Below are positions 26,301 to 38,300 of a DNA stretch of 64,000 nt, one piece after another. Position 1 is the first letter of the stretch, and every line of letters begins with the position of its first letter. Position numbers and translations under genes: made by a program. Location: contig NC_092579.1 in the NCBI RefSeq assembly GCF_037975245.1, positions 22,452,666 to 22,516,665 on the forward strand, written 5' to 3'. A model generated the notes under the pieces. It was not told where the DNA came from. It saw only the letters and a list, made by a program, of their open reading frames with translations, and did not search any database. The stretch comes from Apostichopus japonicus (lineage: Eukaryota > Echinodermata > Holothuroidea > Aspidochirotida > Stichopodidae).

Positions 26301-29300
26301 TGAATTCCGAGGACTGGTACTATTAGCACTACTGTACATACAGTACATGTCTCGGATGGTCTGTACTTTATAGTGTACTGTCATGACACCTCATCACCAG
26401 TATATGTTGCATAGATCTGTCAAGATCTCAAAGCATTACCAATTACTGCATCCCATTGCCTCTTGACAACACTCACAGCTTATTGAATATTCATAGGTAT
26501 TGAAATCCAGTGTGAAGCTTCTACGGAATGACATAGAATTTTTATGCATTAAATTTGCTGCAACTTTAGGTATACAGTATATAAAGTACAGTACCATAAC
26601 CCATACTCAACCATATATAGTATTAATAGAATTACTGGGAAATCATTTATGATTATTTTCTCACTATTTGCCCTTTCTGTTTAAATTTCATGTTCTTCTT
26701 CATCAGGACAATTTTGAACAGATAACAAAAACACTTTAATTGACTGTAATGTCTCTTCTTCTATCGATACTTTCTCTTCTTCCACCCACTCTCCCTCACA
26801 GATTTGTTATTTATCGAGGAATAAGCAAACTATTTTGTTCATTCTATCATCTTTTTCCTTGTTTCATTTACAGGAGGAAGTTTACGCAAACACAACCAAA
26901 GTCCTCATGAGTAGTGTGACAAATGGATTCAATGCCACTGTCTTTGCATACGGGGCTACAGGTATTAACATCTTCTTTGTTTCGTTGATGTGGAAGGGTA
27001 TATTCCAGGGCTGCAATCGTCTGTCCTTCTGGGGGAGGTGGGGGGGGGGGATTGGGTGGAGAGACATTACTAAAACATCCTAGTGTACAGTACTGACATA
27101 AATATACAAAACGTATCTGCAGTATACAACCGAAACTTTGTTTAAATTGTAGCGGAATATGACACTATTTTCCATGTAAGCCCCCTCCATTTGTTCCAAA
27201 AATTTATCCAGGGCTTCCATTAGACCCTTCCCTCTACCGCATAAAATCTTAACCCCCTCCCCCTCCAGTAATAAAATAGTGGTTGCACCCCTGATATATT
27301 CCAAAATTTATTCTACTTAAGTGGGAGTTACAGTCAAGTAAATCCCTACTACAGTCTTGCCAACAACAAACGACCAGGTTATGTAAGGTGTGATGCTTCA
27401 GTATCCGCAGATCACTGTAACAAAGACCGCTGCGTAAAGAACGTTATAAAATTGACTTTCAAGGGAGTAGAATGTTCTGGAACAATATCCTTGACTATTG
27501 CCTATTCCTACAGTCCAGACGGTGACATAGCAGGCAGTTTTCATCAAGGATTTGCTCAGATATAGACCACAATATCATTGTAAGATTTCCTCCTAGAAAT
27601 TAATCAAACATGTGGCCACAGCTCAAATGACTCGAGTTTTTAATAAATACATTAAAACACAATGATGTTGTACTGCGATCTTATGATACAGCCAAGGCTC
27701 ACAGATACTCTTTGTTCTCTTGGTAACCGGTTATGCAGTAACAATAAAAAACAAAAACAAATATTCATGATACAATTAGCTGTCCTAGTTTGGTTAGTAT
27801 TAATGATGTATTGAAGCAAGCACTGCTTGTAATATTGTCTAGAGCCCACTGTGATATGTAGGAGTTTGTATTACTTTATAAAGGCTATATACTCAAATTG
27901 TAGTCACAAGTGGACTTAAAATTAAGCATACCCTGGTATAGAAACTATTCTACAAGCTAGGCTGCCATGGGCCCAGAGTCAATTGTCATACTACTTAGAC
28001 ATAATAATTATTGATTATCAATTATTCTAAAAGATGATCAGGAAATTTTATTTATCTGGTATCTCATCACAAAATGTTATGCAAAAATGGGCAAATTGTT
28101 ATGCAAATTATGCAAATACGGAGAGCTGTTTTTTGTTCACAGGGACCATACAGTAGTTTATTATGTACAGTGTTTAGAGAAAGTTGAGAGCCTTCGAAAT
28201 TGCTGCACAAAATCCGAGGACTTTTTTACATTCCCTGCTGATGCATTTAGTTGCTGATAGGGGCCCTGCACTGTCAGAGAATAAATTTATGAGTTCTTAA
28301 AAGTTACCACGTGTTGCAAATCAGATAAATAAGAATTGTTTTTTTTAAAACAAACGCATGATTCTGCAAATTTATCCAACCCGGTCTTTTTTTTGCTGCA
28401 GGTGCCGGTAAGACCTATACGATGCTTGGGACGGACGAGGATCCGGGCATCATGGCCAGGGCCCTGAATGACCTCTTTCAGGAAATGGAGAGGACCAGTG
28501 AAGACAACGTCTATGAAGTCTCTATGTCATACTTGGAGGTGAGTATTTTTTTCTGGGGAGAAAGTGGTTTTTCAAAATTAAAATTCTAATAAAGTTTAAA
28601 AAATAAAAATTATATAATTTACATTGTTTATATAACTAGTACATAACAAGGCATGGCTCACGTACTGGATGTCAACCCTTCTACCAGGTTTTCAGTAGAA
28701 TTTTCTAGTCTAATTCTCAAGTTTTATTTTGAGGAAAATTATAGTAGTATCCAAAAAATGAGTTTGTCATAGTTTTTCACCAATGATGGCATATGAAAAT
28801 CTACTTCTTGGTGGTAAGTATTGGCTTGAAGCCAATGGACACTTTCTTTGCATTAGGAAACGGTGGCATATGTTAGGGTTTAATTGACATCATAGCAGGG
28901 ATGTGAATTCCGTTTTAGTTTTCACCTTTAAGACTGTATGGAAGCCTCTAAAAGCCAGCGGAGGTCAGTGTTGTTCAGCATTGACTAAAATTTGTAATTG
29001 ATCCCAATTGTTATACCTTTAACCATGTACCCATATGTTCTTTTATGGAACCCTCTAATTGAGGGCTTCAGTCGAGTGTTTGTAGTTGACCTTAATTAAA
29101 AATTATTTAATACTTGTAATAAAATCGTAAAATGTTCCATGTGTCTAGTATGATCGTGGTACTGTATGTTTGTTAGCTGGTTATTATTCAACTTTGGAGA
29201 TTAGTAAATAATGGGGTTGTCTGAGACTGACTGTAGAATTTGTGTTATGGCTTGTCTAGATGCATGAATTCTGATATTAATATATACATCCATATATATA

Positions 29301-32300
29301 TATATTTATATATTAATATATGTTTGCATGTATGATATTAATACATACATACATATTTATATATATATATTTATATATTTATATCTATTTATATATATAT
29401 GTATGTATTTTCTAGCATACAGTACCTTAAAACACTTCCACCCTACTTTGCACCTGGTCACCAACAGAACCACCAGGCACTAACACATCTCTCTGTGATA
29501 TTCCAGTTTTCTAATATGGTAGTGCATAATATGAGACAATGTCGCCATTTTTCAAAGTGTCTTTTCATCGTAGTGGGGGGGGGGGACTGTGAGGGAAGGT
29601 GATGGGTGTGGGTTTTCTGTCTTCCCTCTTAACCTTCCAGCTATTGCTTGAGTTTGTATTGGTCTATGTGTCTAGATTGTAGCTGAAATTTACCTACTGT
29701 ATAACACTTCAAATATGTCTGTACAACTACTCCCTAGTCATTAAAAGAAAGTGGCATGATTAACTCTGTCGTGTCACAATTTGAATTTTCGACATCCTCC
29801 ATTAATAATAGTACGATATGAATTTTGCTACAGAGCTTCACATTCTGAAAAGATTTTTTTTGTAGGTCATAATATTACCTATTTTTATATACAAAGGAAC
29901 AGGAAACTTCTCCAACTTTTTTTTCAATTTGATATCAAGAGCTCACTTCATCTCTTTCTTCTCCTCTTCATTTTTGTTTTCCTTTTTTTCTTTTAATATC
30001 TAAGAATCTCTTATTATTAACCGTATCCCAAAATAGCACGACTGCAATGTGTTTTCACGACAGAAGACTGGGGAAGATCAATATCTATTGTCTAGGCTGG
30101 TATGAAAATAACCATAGTTATATATATTAGTGTTGCTGATAATCAATAATGGCACCCGACTGTAACAGTCTCTTTTGAAGGTCTCAAGAAGACAGTTACT
30201 AAAACACGACGATGAATGTCAAAATGCCATGTAGGAGTTTTCATGGCACGGGATGGTTGTCGATTGATAAGACCAGAAAGGTTCTGGGGAGGGGTTTTTG
30301 AGGAGGAATAGTAGGGGAACAACGGTGGACGCACGAAGGCGTTAGCAGTGGCATGGAATTAACCACTTTAAATTCAAGATTGTTTAACTAACAAAACTAA
30401 CTAATAGATTTAACTAATGTTTAACTAATAGATTAATTGTAGCGAGAGCTGTCCAATCAAGGTCATTTTGATGATTTTCCCCATTCCTTAAAAAAGTGCA
30501 TCAAGAAAACTTTCAATATTATACTATATTATAAATATTATTCGCAAAACTGTTGGTTGAAGTTGTTTACATTGTCATCGACCAAGCTTAGAGCTGGCTA
30601 ATCTTCTCTGTTGCGCAATATTTTTGGATAGAAACAACAAATGCTGCATACCGTCAGTGGCGGCGGAACCGGGGGGGCTTGGGGGGGCTCAGCCCCCCCA
30701 ATAAAAAAGTTGAGGGGGCAAATGCATGATAAGCCCCCCCAATATTTACCAAGGCTCCGAAACGTGCATCTGCCCATTTTTCAATGCATACTTGTCGAAC
30801 TGTCCGATGCACACGTATACTCTATAGGTGTAATAATTTTAGTAATTGCTGGGGGACCCTCGGCCCGTCCCCTGGCTATAGACCACATTGTCACCCCAAC
30901 CGCGTCTTCACGCGGTTGGGAAGCAGTGAAAAGTGGAAGCAGTGAGTGTGAGTACCTGTAAGTGTAACACAACTTCGTCTTAGGCTAATGACTTGCCTCA
31001 TTTCAGCCAGTTCTCCAACATCCCCTTACTTAGTGGCGGAGCGTCCATATATACAGTCAGGGGGCGGATCCCCCCCCCCCCCATGACGGATTCAAATGGA
31101 CTGCTGGCGCCCTTTTCAGCTTTTCAGCTTTTTACTTATTCGCGTTTTTTGACTATTTTATTGCGCTCTCATATACCTATTGACATTTGTCATATTCTGT
31201 TGGTTTAATTTTCCGACAAAATGGCGACGACACCTATTTATTCTCTGTTTAGCAAGGCCCCGGAAAGGGTGATTTCCTGCAATCTAGGGAGTATCTTTAC
31301 TCAAAAATTTTCTGTACGCTCCGCGCCAACCTGTGGTGGCGCTCCGCTTAGATAGTGTCGAAAGCGCCCCTACAGACCATTCTTGCCCTCCCTGACCAAT
31401 ACTCTAGCTCCGCCACTGCCCTTACTACACTCAAAAACATCTTTGCGAGTACACTACGAGTAATAGCTACTCTTTTAAAAAACCATCGAATATACAAATT
31501 ACAATGTTTTTACAGACTTTTACGTGCAATCTGAGAAATTGCAGGCTTGAGACCCATATTTTAGGGCTGGGTATTCGCAGCATAAAACACTCGGAAAGTG
31601 CCGTTTCCGGCCATCTGGGGGTTTGAAAAAACCCAAAATTTTCTTGTACGCTCCGCGCCAACCGATGGTGGCACTCCGCTTAGATAGTCTCCACACATTA
31701 GCCCCCCCAATAATTTTTCCGTTCCGCCGCGCCTGCATACCGTAGTGTTCATATACCGAAACAGCTGTTGGGGAAATGGGAGTTGATCATGCAGGAAATA
31801 CACCAAACATTGTACAGTGTCTTCGCAATGTCATACATGCAAACAAGTCATCATTTTATTAAATTTTGCTCAGACATTATTACCTTTGAAGAAACAACCA
31901 GGTCTCAATATTGTCATCTTATTTATCTTTGGTCTTTGGTCATCTCGTAAGAAATCATTTGTAACAGTCGCTCTCTGCCAGAGTTTTTAATGTTTGTTGT
32001 AACCAAGGTTACTAGCTATTGGCAAAATCTTTTTTTTCATTTTGAAGTTTGCAAATAGAAGCATTATTTATTCGTTATGAAAATAAGAGTAATTATCACA
32101 ACCTTGACATGTTTGAGTAACGTTTATGTAGCTGTATCGTTAACCAATGGCTGGAGACGGACATGAAGGCCACTGCCTACGTAGTCAAACTGTTTGTTTG
32201 TTAGACTTAATCAACTGTATAGCAGTTTTTAATAAATAGACATATATGCTTTTATGAGAAATCTTTGAAGTTGTCAGCTTTTTGCAAAGACAATGTTGTC

Positions 32301-35300
32301 GTCTTTTGTGTGTTTTTTTTCTCATAAAATTGACTGTTTTTTAGGATCTCCCTTACATTACAGAACGAAATAACAAGGGTTGTTTGAGGAGTTTTATGGC
32401 TTCTCTCGTTGGTTCATGGTTGTCTTTTTTCATTTGAGTGAATTTGTTTCTTCTTTGACCACATGATATAGACCATTGAGATCTCATGTTTAAGGGAACA
32501 CAAATCCAACCGAAATCTTTAATTTATAAGATACGGAGCTTTGCGAAGAACGACTCCCCAAAACAGCTAAGAAAATATCTTGATTCTTTTGGGAGAAATA
32601 TCCTGAGTTGTGTCGGGGAGATGTCATTTGATAATTCTGTGATGTCACAGTGCCGCTACAGACTTAGGATCTGAATCCTTGTACATTCTCTCTGTTTTTA
32701 TTTTAATTTTTTTTCAAGGTAGAATGTTAACAGTGATGAAACCAATTTTTCGGGACAAGTTCAGAGGTTCAATATGTAGAATCGGCGTTTGTAAAGCCCA
32801 TCTCCATTGCAGAAACTATAACATTGTACATTGTAGTAAATAAAAGAAGAAACATAAAAAAAAATGGAAGCACATGTATGTCGGTTGATGATGTGAGATT
32901 TAAACTTGATCAAGTCTTCAGCCTTGTTTGTGAACTGGAACATTAAATCCACGGAATCGCCCAAATGGAATAAGATCATTTTTGTAGCTATTTCAGGAAG
33001 TTCTTTATGACAGTTTGATCTCTACCACATAGACCAATAATGACTGTTGTGTGTTTGTGTCTCCTGAAAGGAAAATGAGGTGAGGAGGAGGGGGAGGGAG
33101 GGAGGGAGGGAGATGGGGAGTTGTTCATGACAGTTTCATTAATCTTTATTACATAGACCAATAATGATCGGTGTGTGTTTGTGTCTCCGGACTGTGGAGG
33201 ATGAGAGGAGGGGGAGGGAAGATAATACCGCATGTGGTGAGATGACTTGTTGCTGAAATTGGTCTATTTTGTTGGACCGTGTCATTGTTGGACATTCAAA
33301 TCATTAGAGCAAAAAGTTCATGCTTGGCCTGATCTGTATTCTCCCTCCACAGATCTACAACGAAATGATCCGTGACCTGTTGAGTCCGTCCACCGGCTAC
33401 TTGGATTTGAGAGAGCACGCGTCCGGAGCGGTACAGGTCGCTGGCATTTCCGAGGTTTCGACCAACTCCTCGACAGAGGTACGTATACTTACCTTGCAAT
33501 ACTTTATACAGATACTGCTGTCCATGTTTTCGTTATTGATTTCTGATTATTAAAACATTTTGAGGCTCATCAATGAAAGCGGCTGGATAAATCAGTCTAA
33601 CCTATAGACCATTTGTGTCAGTTTCTCAGATGCAACACAAAGTTCTAGAGGAAATCAAAGACATTAATGAACAAAATGATGTTGAATGTTGGGATCCAAG
33701 GGTGCACTGCTGCTCATATAAAAGTTAAAAGATGTATGTTTTGTTGAGTTTTTACAATTTGTCAACAAAAAAATGGATGATCATCAATTCATCATTAACA
33801 TTTAGGTCTACACCGAGGAGCCAACGTCATCTTCATCATCATCAGTGTAGCCTTAAAGGAGCATTCCAGACCCTAGCTCTGAAATTTTTTTTTTTTTAAA
33901 GTTTTTTTTTTCTTTTATCTTTTTTGGTTGAACCATATCATACCAAAGACTAAAATTCTGCCTGGAGTCATCCTTTAAATTATGTACCGTAATCTGACAA
34001 CTTGCGGTAATTGTAATTATGCCATAATTAATGTGGAGCGATTCCATAGGAGCTGTATGGTTTTGTTGTTGATGCCTATTCAGTAGCGGTTTTGTAATTT
34101 TACACATGTATGTCATTAAAATCAATATCAGACTATGTGGGTGGAATGTAGGTGTGTTTTAATGAAGAAGGTAAACATACTGTGTCCATGACTTCCATGC
34201 AATGATGACGCAAAGACGCGCTCTGAATTTACTCTTGGCCTCCTTCTTTCTTTTTTTTCGTGTTTGGGTGTCTTACTGTTAACTCCACCGTGAGCTTATT
34301 GTAATTATGCAGTTTACTTAATGAGGAGCGCTTCCATATGAGCTGTATGGTTTTGTTGTTTCAATGCCTGTTTAGTAGCGGTTTTGTAATTTTACACATG
34401 TATGTCATTGAAGTCAATATCAGATTATGTGGGTGGAATGTAGGTGTTGGTGATAACTGAAGGCATAATCAAGAAGGTAAACATACCGTGTCCACGCAAT
34501 GATGACACAGACATATGCTCTTAATGTAGTTTTGGGAGGGGTTTTTTTCGGTTTATGGTGTCTTACTATAAAAAACTTTACAATTCCTAGAAAGGGACTT
34601 TGATACATTACGAAGAGAATTATCCTTCAAGATAAAATCTGAGATCATTCAGAGATCTTTGTCTAAAAAAAGTTATGATACAAAAATTACAATAAAAAGG
34701 AAAGCAATTAAAGACATTGAAAAGAAAAGTAACACAATCAACAGTTTTGAAATTTTAAGTTAAACTGGGAATGATAAAGGAATATCAAAAAGTATACATT
34801 AAATCAAATCATTTAAAATTCCATTTTGAATTAAGATAGATGCTCTGTATAAATATGAAATTTTGAAAATTTAAACCCTATATTTTGGTTTTATTGCACG
34901 ATTTTGTAATTTATAGTTAGTTTGTAGGCAAAGAGAGTTGAGTTCTTTATTAAGAGGTTGTTTACTATCCTTATGAATATTCCTGGTGATTCTAATAAAT
35001 TCACTTTTAGCTGCACTGTTGTCTTCACAATGGAAGACTGTACATTCTGTTTAGTGTGGTAACGGTCAGTGTTATTTTGTAAATAGTGAGCACACTGAAG
35101 GAGAGAGTTCTTCAACATTGACAGAGAGGAATAAATGTTTATTGAATCAACTCCTATCGTCCATGCCACTTCCCTGAATAGAATGTCCATGGTTAAATTT
35201 AATCTCGACCTGTGAAAGAGTTAACATCATTTCAGCAATTAAAATTGAATTGTTTTATATACTGTATCAAAAGTGAACTTGAAGTAAGCAGGTACGATTT

Positions 35301-38300
35301 CATAAGAAAAAAGTAACAAAGAGCATTTTGGTTTTTTTGTCAAAATATATAACATACATTCTAGCTATCCATAGCCTCCTTGTACAAAAGTTGAATTAAG
35401 TTTGTTGGTTGTTGTCAATGTGCATCCACTGTTTGATGTTTCCTTCAATTTAAACCGTTGCTACAAAACATGACAACAGCTGTCAATATCTCCAAAAAAT
35501 GACGTATAAAGTAAGTTTCTCGTTTATGATTTCTCAAACGAGATCCACCTCTGGGGTTTCTTCATTACTATATATTATATAATGATTGATTGCCAAACAG
35601 GTAAATTCCCTCCCCCCCCCATTTCTTTATGTTTCACATTGAACTCGCTGCAGGAACAAACACCTGTAGGAATCCATAAGGTTGACGTTCATAAAGAACA
35701 ATATTTTGAAACAGTTGCTATAAACAGAGATGATTGTTTCAATGTTATTGGCGAGTTGCTTCCATGTCGTTGTGCAAAGTTCATTTAATGTGGGTCTGCA
35801 CGTTTTTTAATCAAGAGCGAGCGATTCCGGCGTAACGGAAGACTTGAACTTTGAATCCCGTTTTCTCAGTCGCATGAAGGCTTGTTCCGTTTCTTTCTAC
35901 CAAGGCCTTGCCATCTCAGAAGGCTACAAAGAAGAGCCGTTTTGTAGATATAAAGAGATATAAAAGATAGAATGGTTTATGTTGATCTATATCAACGAGA
36001 AACATTCTATTGATCTCTGAAGAATAAGAAAACGGAGAGAAAATCTGTGTGGTTTTGGGGATGGGAAGAGAGTCTTATGGGTGCAAATAAATTATTGTTC
36101 TTGAAGGACTTGGGTAATGCAGTGCTCTGCACTTTTTCCCTTGAGAACAAAAGCAGAGGATATCAGTACAAACTTTACGACTTAAACCCTTACAAATAAT
36201 TTGAACAAATATTCAAATATTTTTGATCTGAATACTCTCAGTCATGTTAGATATAACCATCACAAATAAAATATGTCTTATTTTTTTTGTCACAAGTAAA
36301 GTATTTCATGAATATTTATGCATCTGTATTTATGGCGAATTGTTTAGTTTTGATTATCCGGTCAAGTTGTTACGACCGAGTTGGACCGACTTTCCTGACT
36401 CAAGTCAAGTCACTGTTATTAAACTCAAGTCACTGTTATTTAAACTCAAGTCACTGTATCAACTCTATCTATAGGCGAAAAAACTTGACAAAAATATCAA
36501 ATTGACTTCGCTTTGGGATTCAAGAGAATCAGGTCGCGACTCGTTGCTAAGTCTGCGTGTCATTTCACGTTCAAGTATGCGGCTATAAAATGAATGTACT
36601 GTATGAAGCTGTTTGAACTTTTAGGCCTTTAGCTCTACCATTCATCTTGAGCGTACTGTCGGTTGCTGCGGAATATTAAAAATCATGTTTCTCCGTACAC
36701 TAGGACACTCAATATTAAAAGGTGGCTTTTATTTGTCCTTATTTTGTGGTTTATTAACTGCACTTTTGTATGATTTCTCCTATTAAATTGTATGCTTTTT
36801 CTTAAGGGGTCATGTTAAGGTCATGTGTTCTGAAAGTTTATAATTATATGCTATTTGCATCTTAAAATATGAGCATATCTTTTCATATTTCTTTGTCTAT
36901 TCACCTCAATTGTCTGTTTTAGTCAATAGTGACTTTATCCCACTGCTGCCACCATTGTTCGGTTACCACATTGGAAAATGTTTAATCTTTAAATTTTTAA
37001 TCTAGAAAAAGGTCTAAAAAAAAAAAGCATGTGGTGAAAAACAATGCATTCAAACTGGTATGAATACGTGGTCACCATGAAGGGTACTGCGAAGTTCAAT
37101 TCCATTATCTCGTTGAACTTCCTGTACTTTATTTCTGTTCGGACTGAGATTTTTAACCTTTAGAACTACACAATGATCTAGTTTCATTTATGGCTCAAAT
37201 TTTTTGGACATCAGTTTCTTATCTTTGAAAGTATTATTATAGCCTCACCGTGCAGTCGTTTTAATTGTCGTGCCATCAGGTTATGAACCTCTTGATTCGA
37301 GGTAACAAAGAGAGAACCCAGGAACCCACCGCTGCCAATAAGACGTCTTCCCGGTCCCACGCCGTCCTGCAAGTCACGGTGCGTCAACGAGACAGAGTCC
37401 GAAGTATCAACCAAAGCCAGAGGATCGGAAAACTCTTCATGATCGACCTAGCTGGCTCAGAGAGAGCTTCCCAAACCAAGGTAAATATATTCGGAGGTTT
37501 GCATAGGTTTGCATCCCTCGACAACCTGCTAATAGTCCTTTGGTGGTTGAGAAAAAGACCTATCAAAACCTTATCAAATAGAGGTATTTTCATAAGGTTT
37601 TTTCTATAAGTTTGTGTCTCATTTATATAGGTTCAACTCTTATGATAGTCCTGGTTAGCTTAATGAAGACCTCCCAAAACCAAGGTATATTAAAATAATA
37701 AGGTTTTACACAGGTTTATCTATCATCATTTGACCTATTGCTATCACAGAAACAAACACTTTACTAGAAACACCTTAAACACCTTAAAGAATCCCTTAAA
37801 CACCTAGAAACACCTTACAAACACCTCATTAAACCAAGGTCATCTCGGATATAAAGTACATAGCTAGCAGAGAAAGACCTGCAGTAAGTACCAAGCCAAA
37901 GTTAAATTATGAGGTTCTTTTTTAAACAGAGTGTGTGAACAGAGGGCGCCGTAATGTCGGTCCAAATATGCGTGAATTGTACTGTTTACGGATCGCTGAA
38001 TTTAAGCGACGGGATCGAGTGAAAGGGCTCACAAGCTGCAAACACGCCCAATAAACTTGGCATATTGAAGCGCTGGGCGAATGACTAGTTCATGGTTCCA
38101 CTCGTGTAGTTTCACTGACGAAAAAGTTGCTTTAGACATCACACAGTTAAGGTTCTTAAAGCAGTGAGCTTGTCTTGAAACTTTGAACACATGTTTCAAA
38201 TGATCTCTTCTTCAATAATTAGGAATAAACTAGTTTTATACTTCTAGTAATCTAACTCATGGTACCTCGATGATCTGCAGTCATAGATCGACAAGTTTTG

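Larger units (their letters stand above)
16083..26873 (+). other. KIF19 intron 3 (10.8 kb)
   Basis: The longest intron. It contains one CAGAGGGCGC-ended element (19376-19762), an ATTATGTGA array (21300-21396), a 74-bp minisatellite (22250-22733) and a hAT-type element (24155-24536). The rest is AT-rich with many TACAGTA-type heptamers. No additional coding exon was recognised. Confidence 0.75.
28539..33352 (+). other. KIF19 intron 5 (4.8 kb)
   Basis: Contains an AT array (29280-29402), the nested hAT elements at 30655-31735 and a 124-bp tandem duplication (33001-33218). No additional coding exon recognised. Confidence 0.78.
33479..37279 (+). other. KIF19 intron 6 (3.8 kb)
   Basis: Holds a pair of about 280-bp direct repeats (33998-34576) and a 22-bp triplication (36398-36460). 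Otherwise AT-rich and without recognisable genes. Confidence 0.78.

Noticed and set aside
32486-32674. 62-codon plus-strand frame in intron 5
   Set aside because: No splice sites in phase with exons 5 and 6, which already join in frame.
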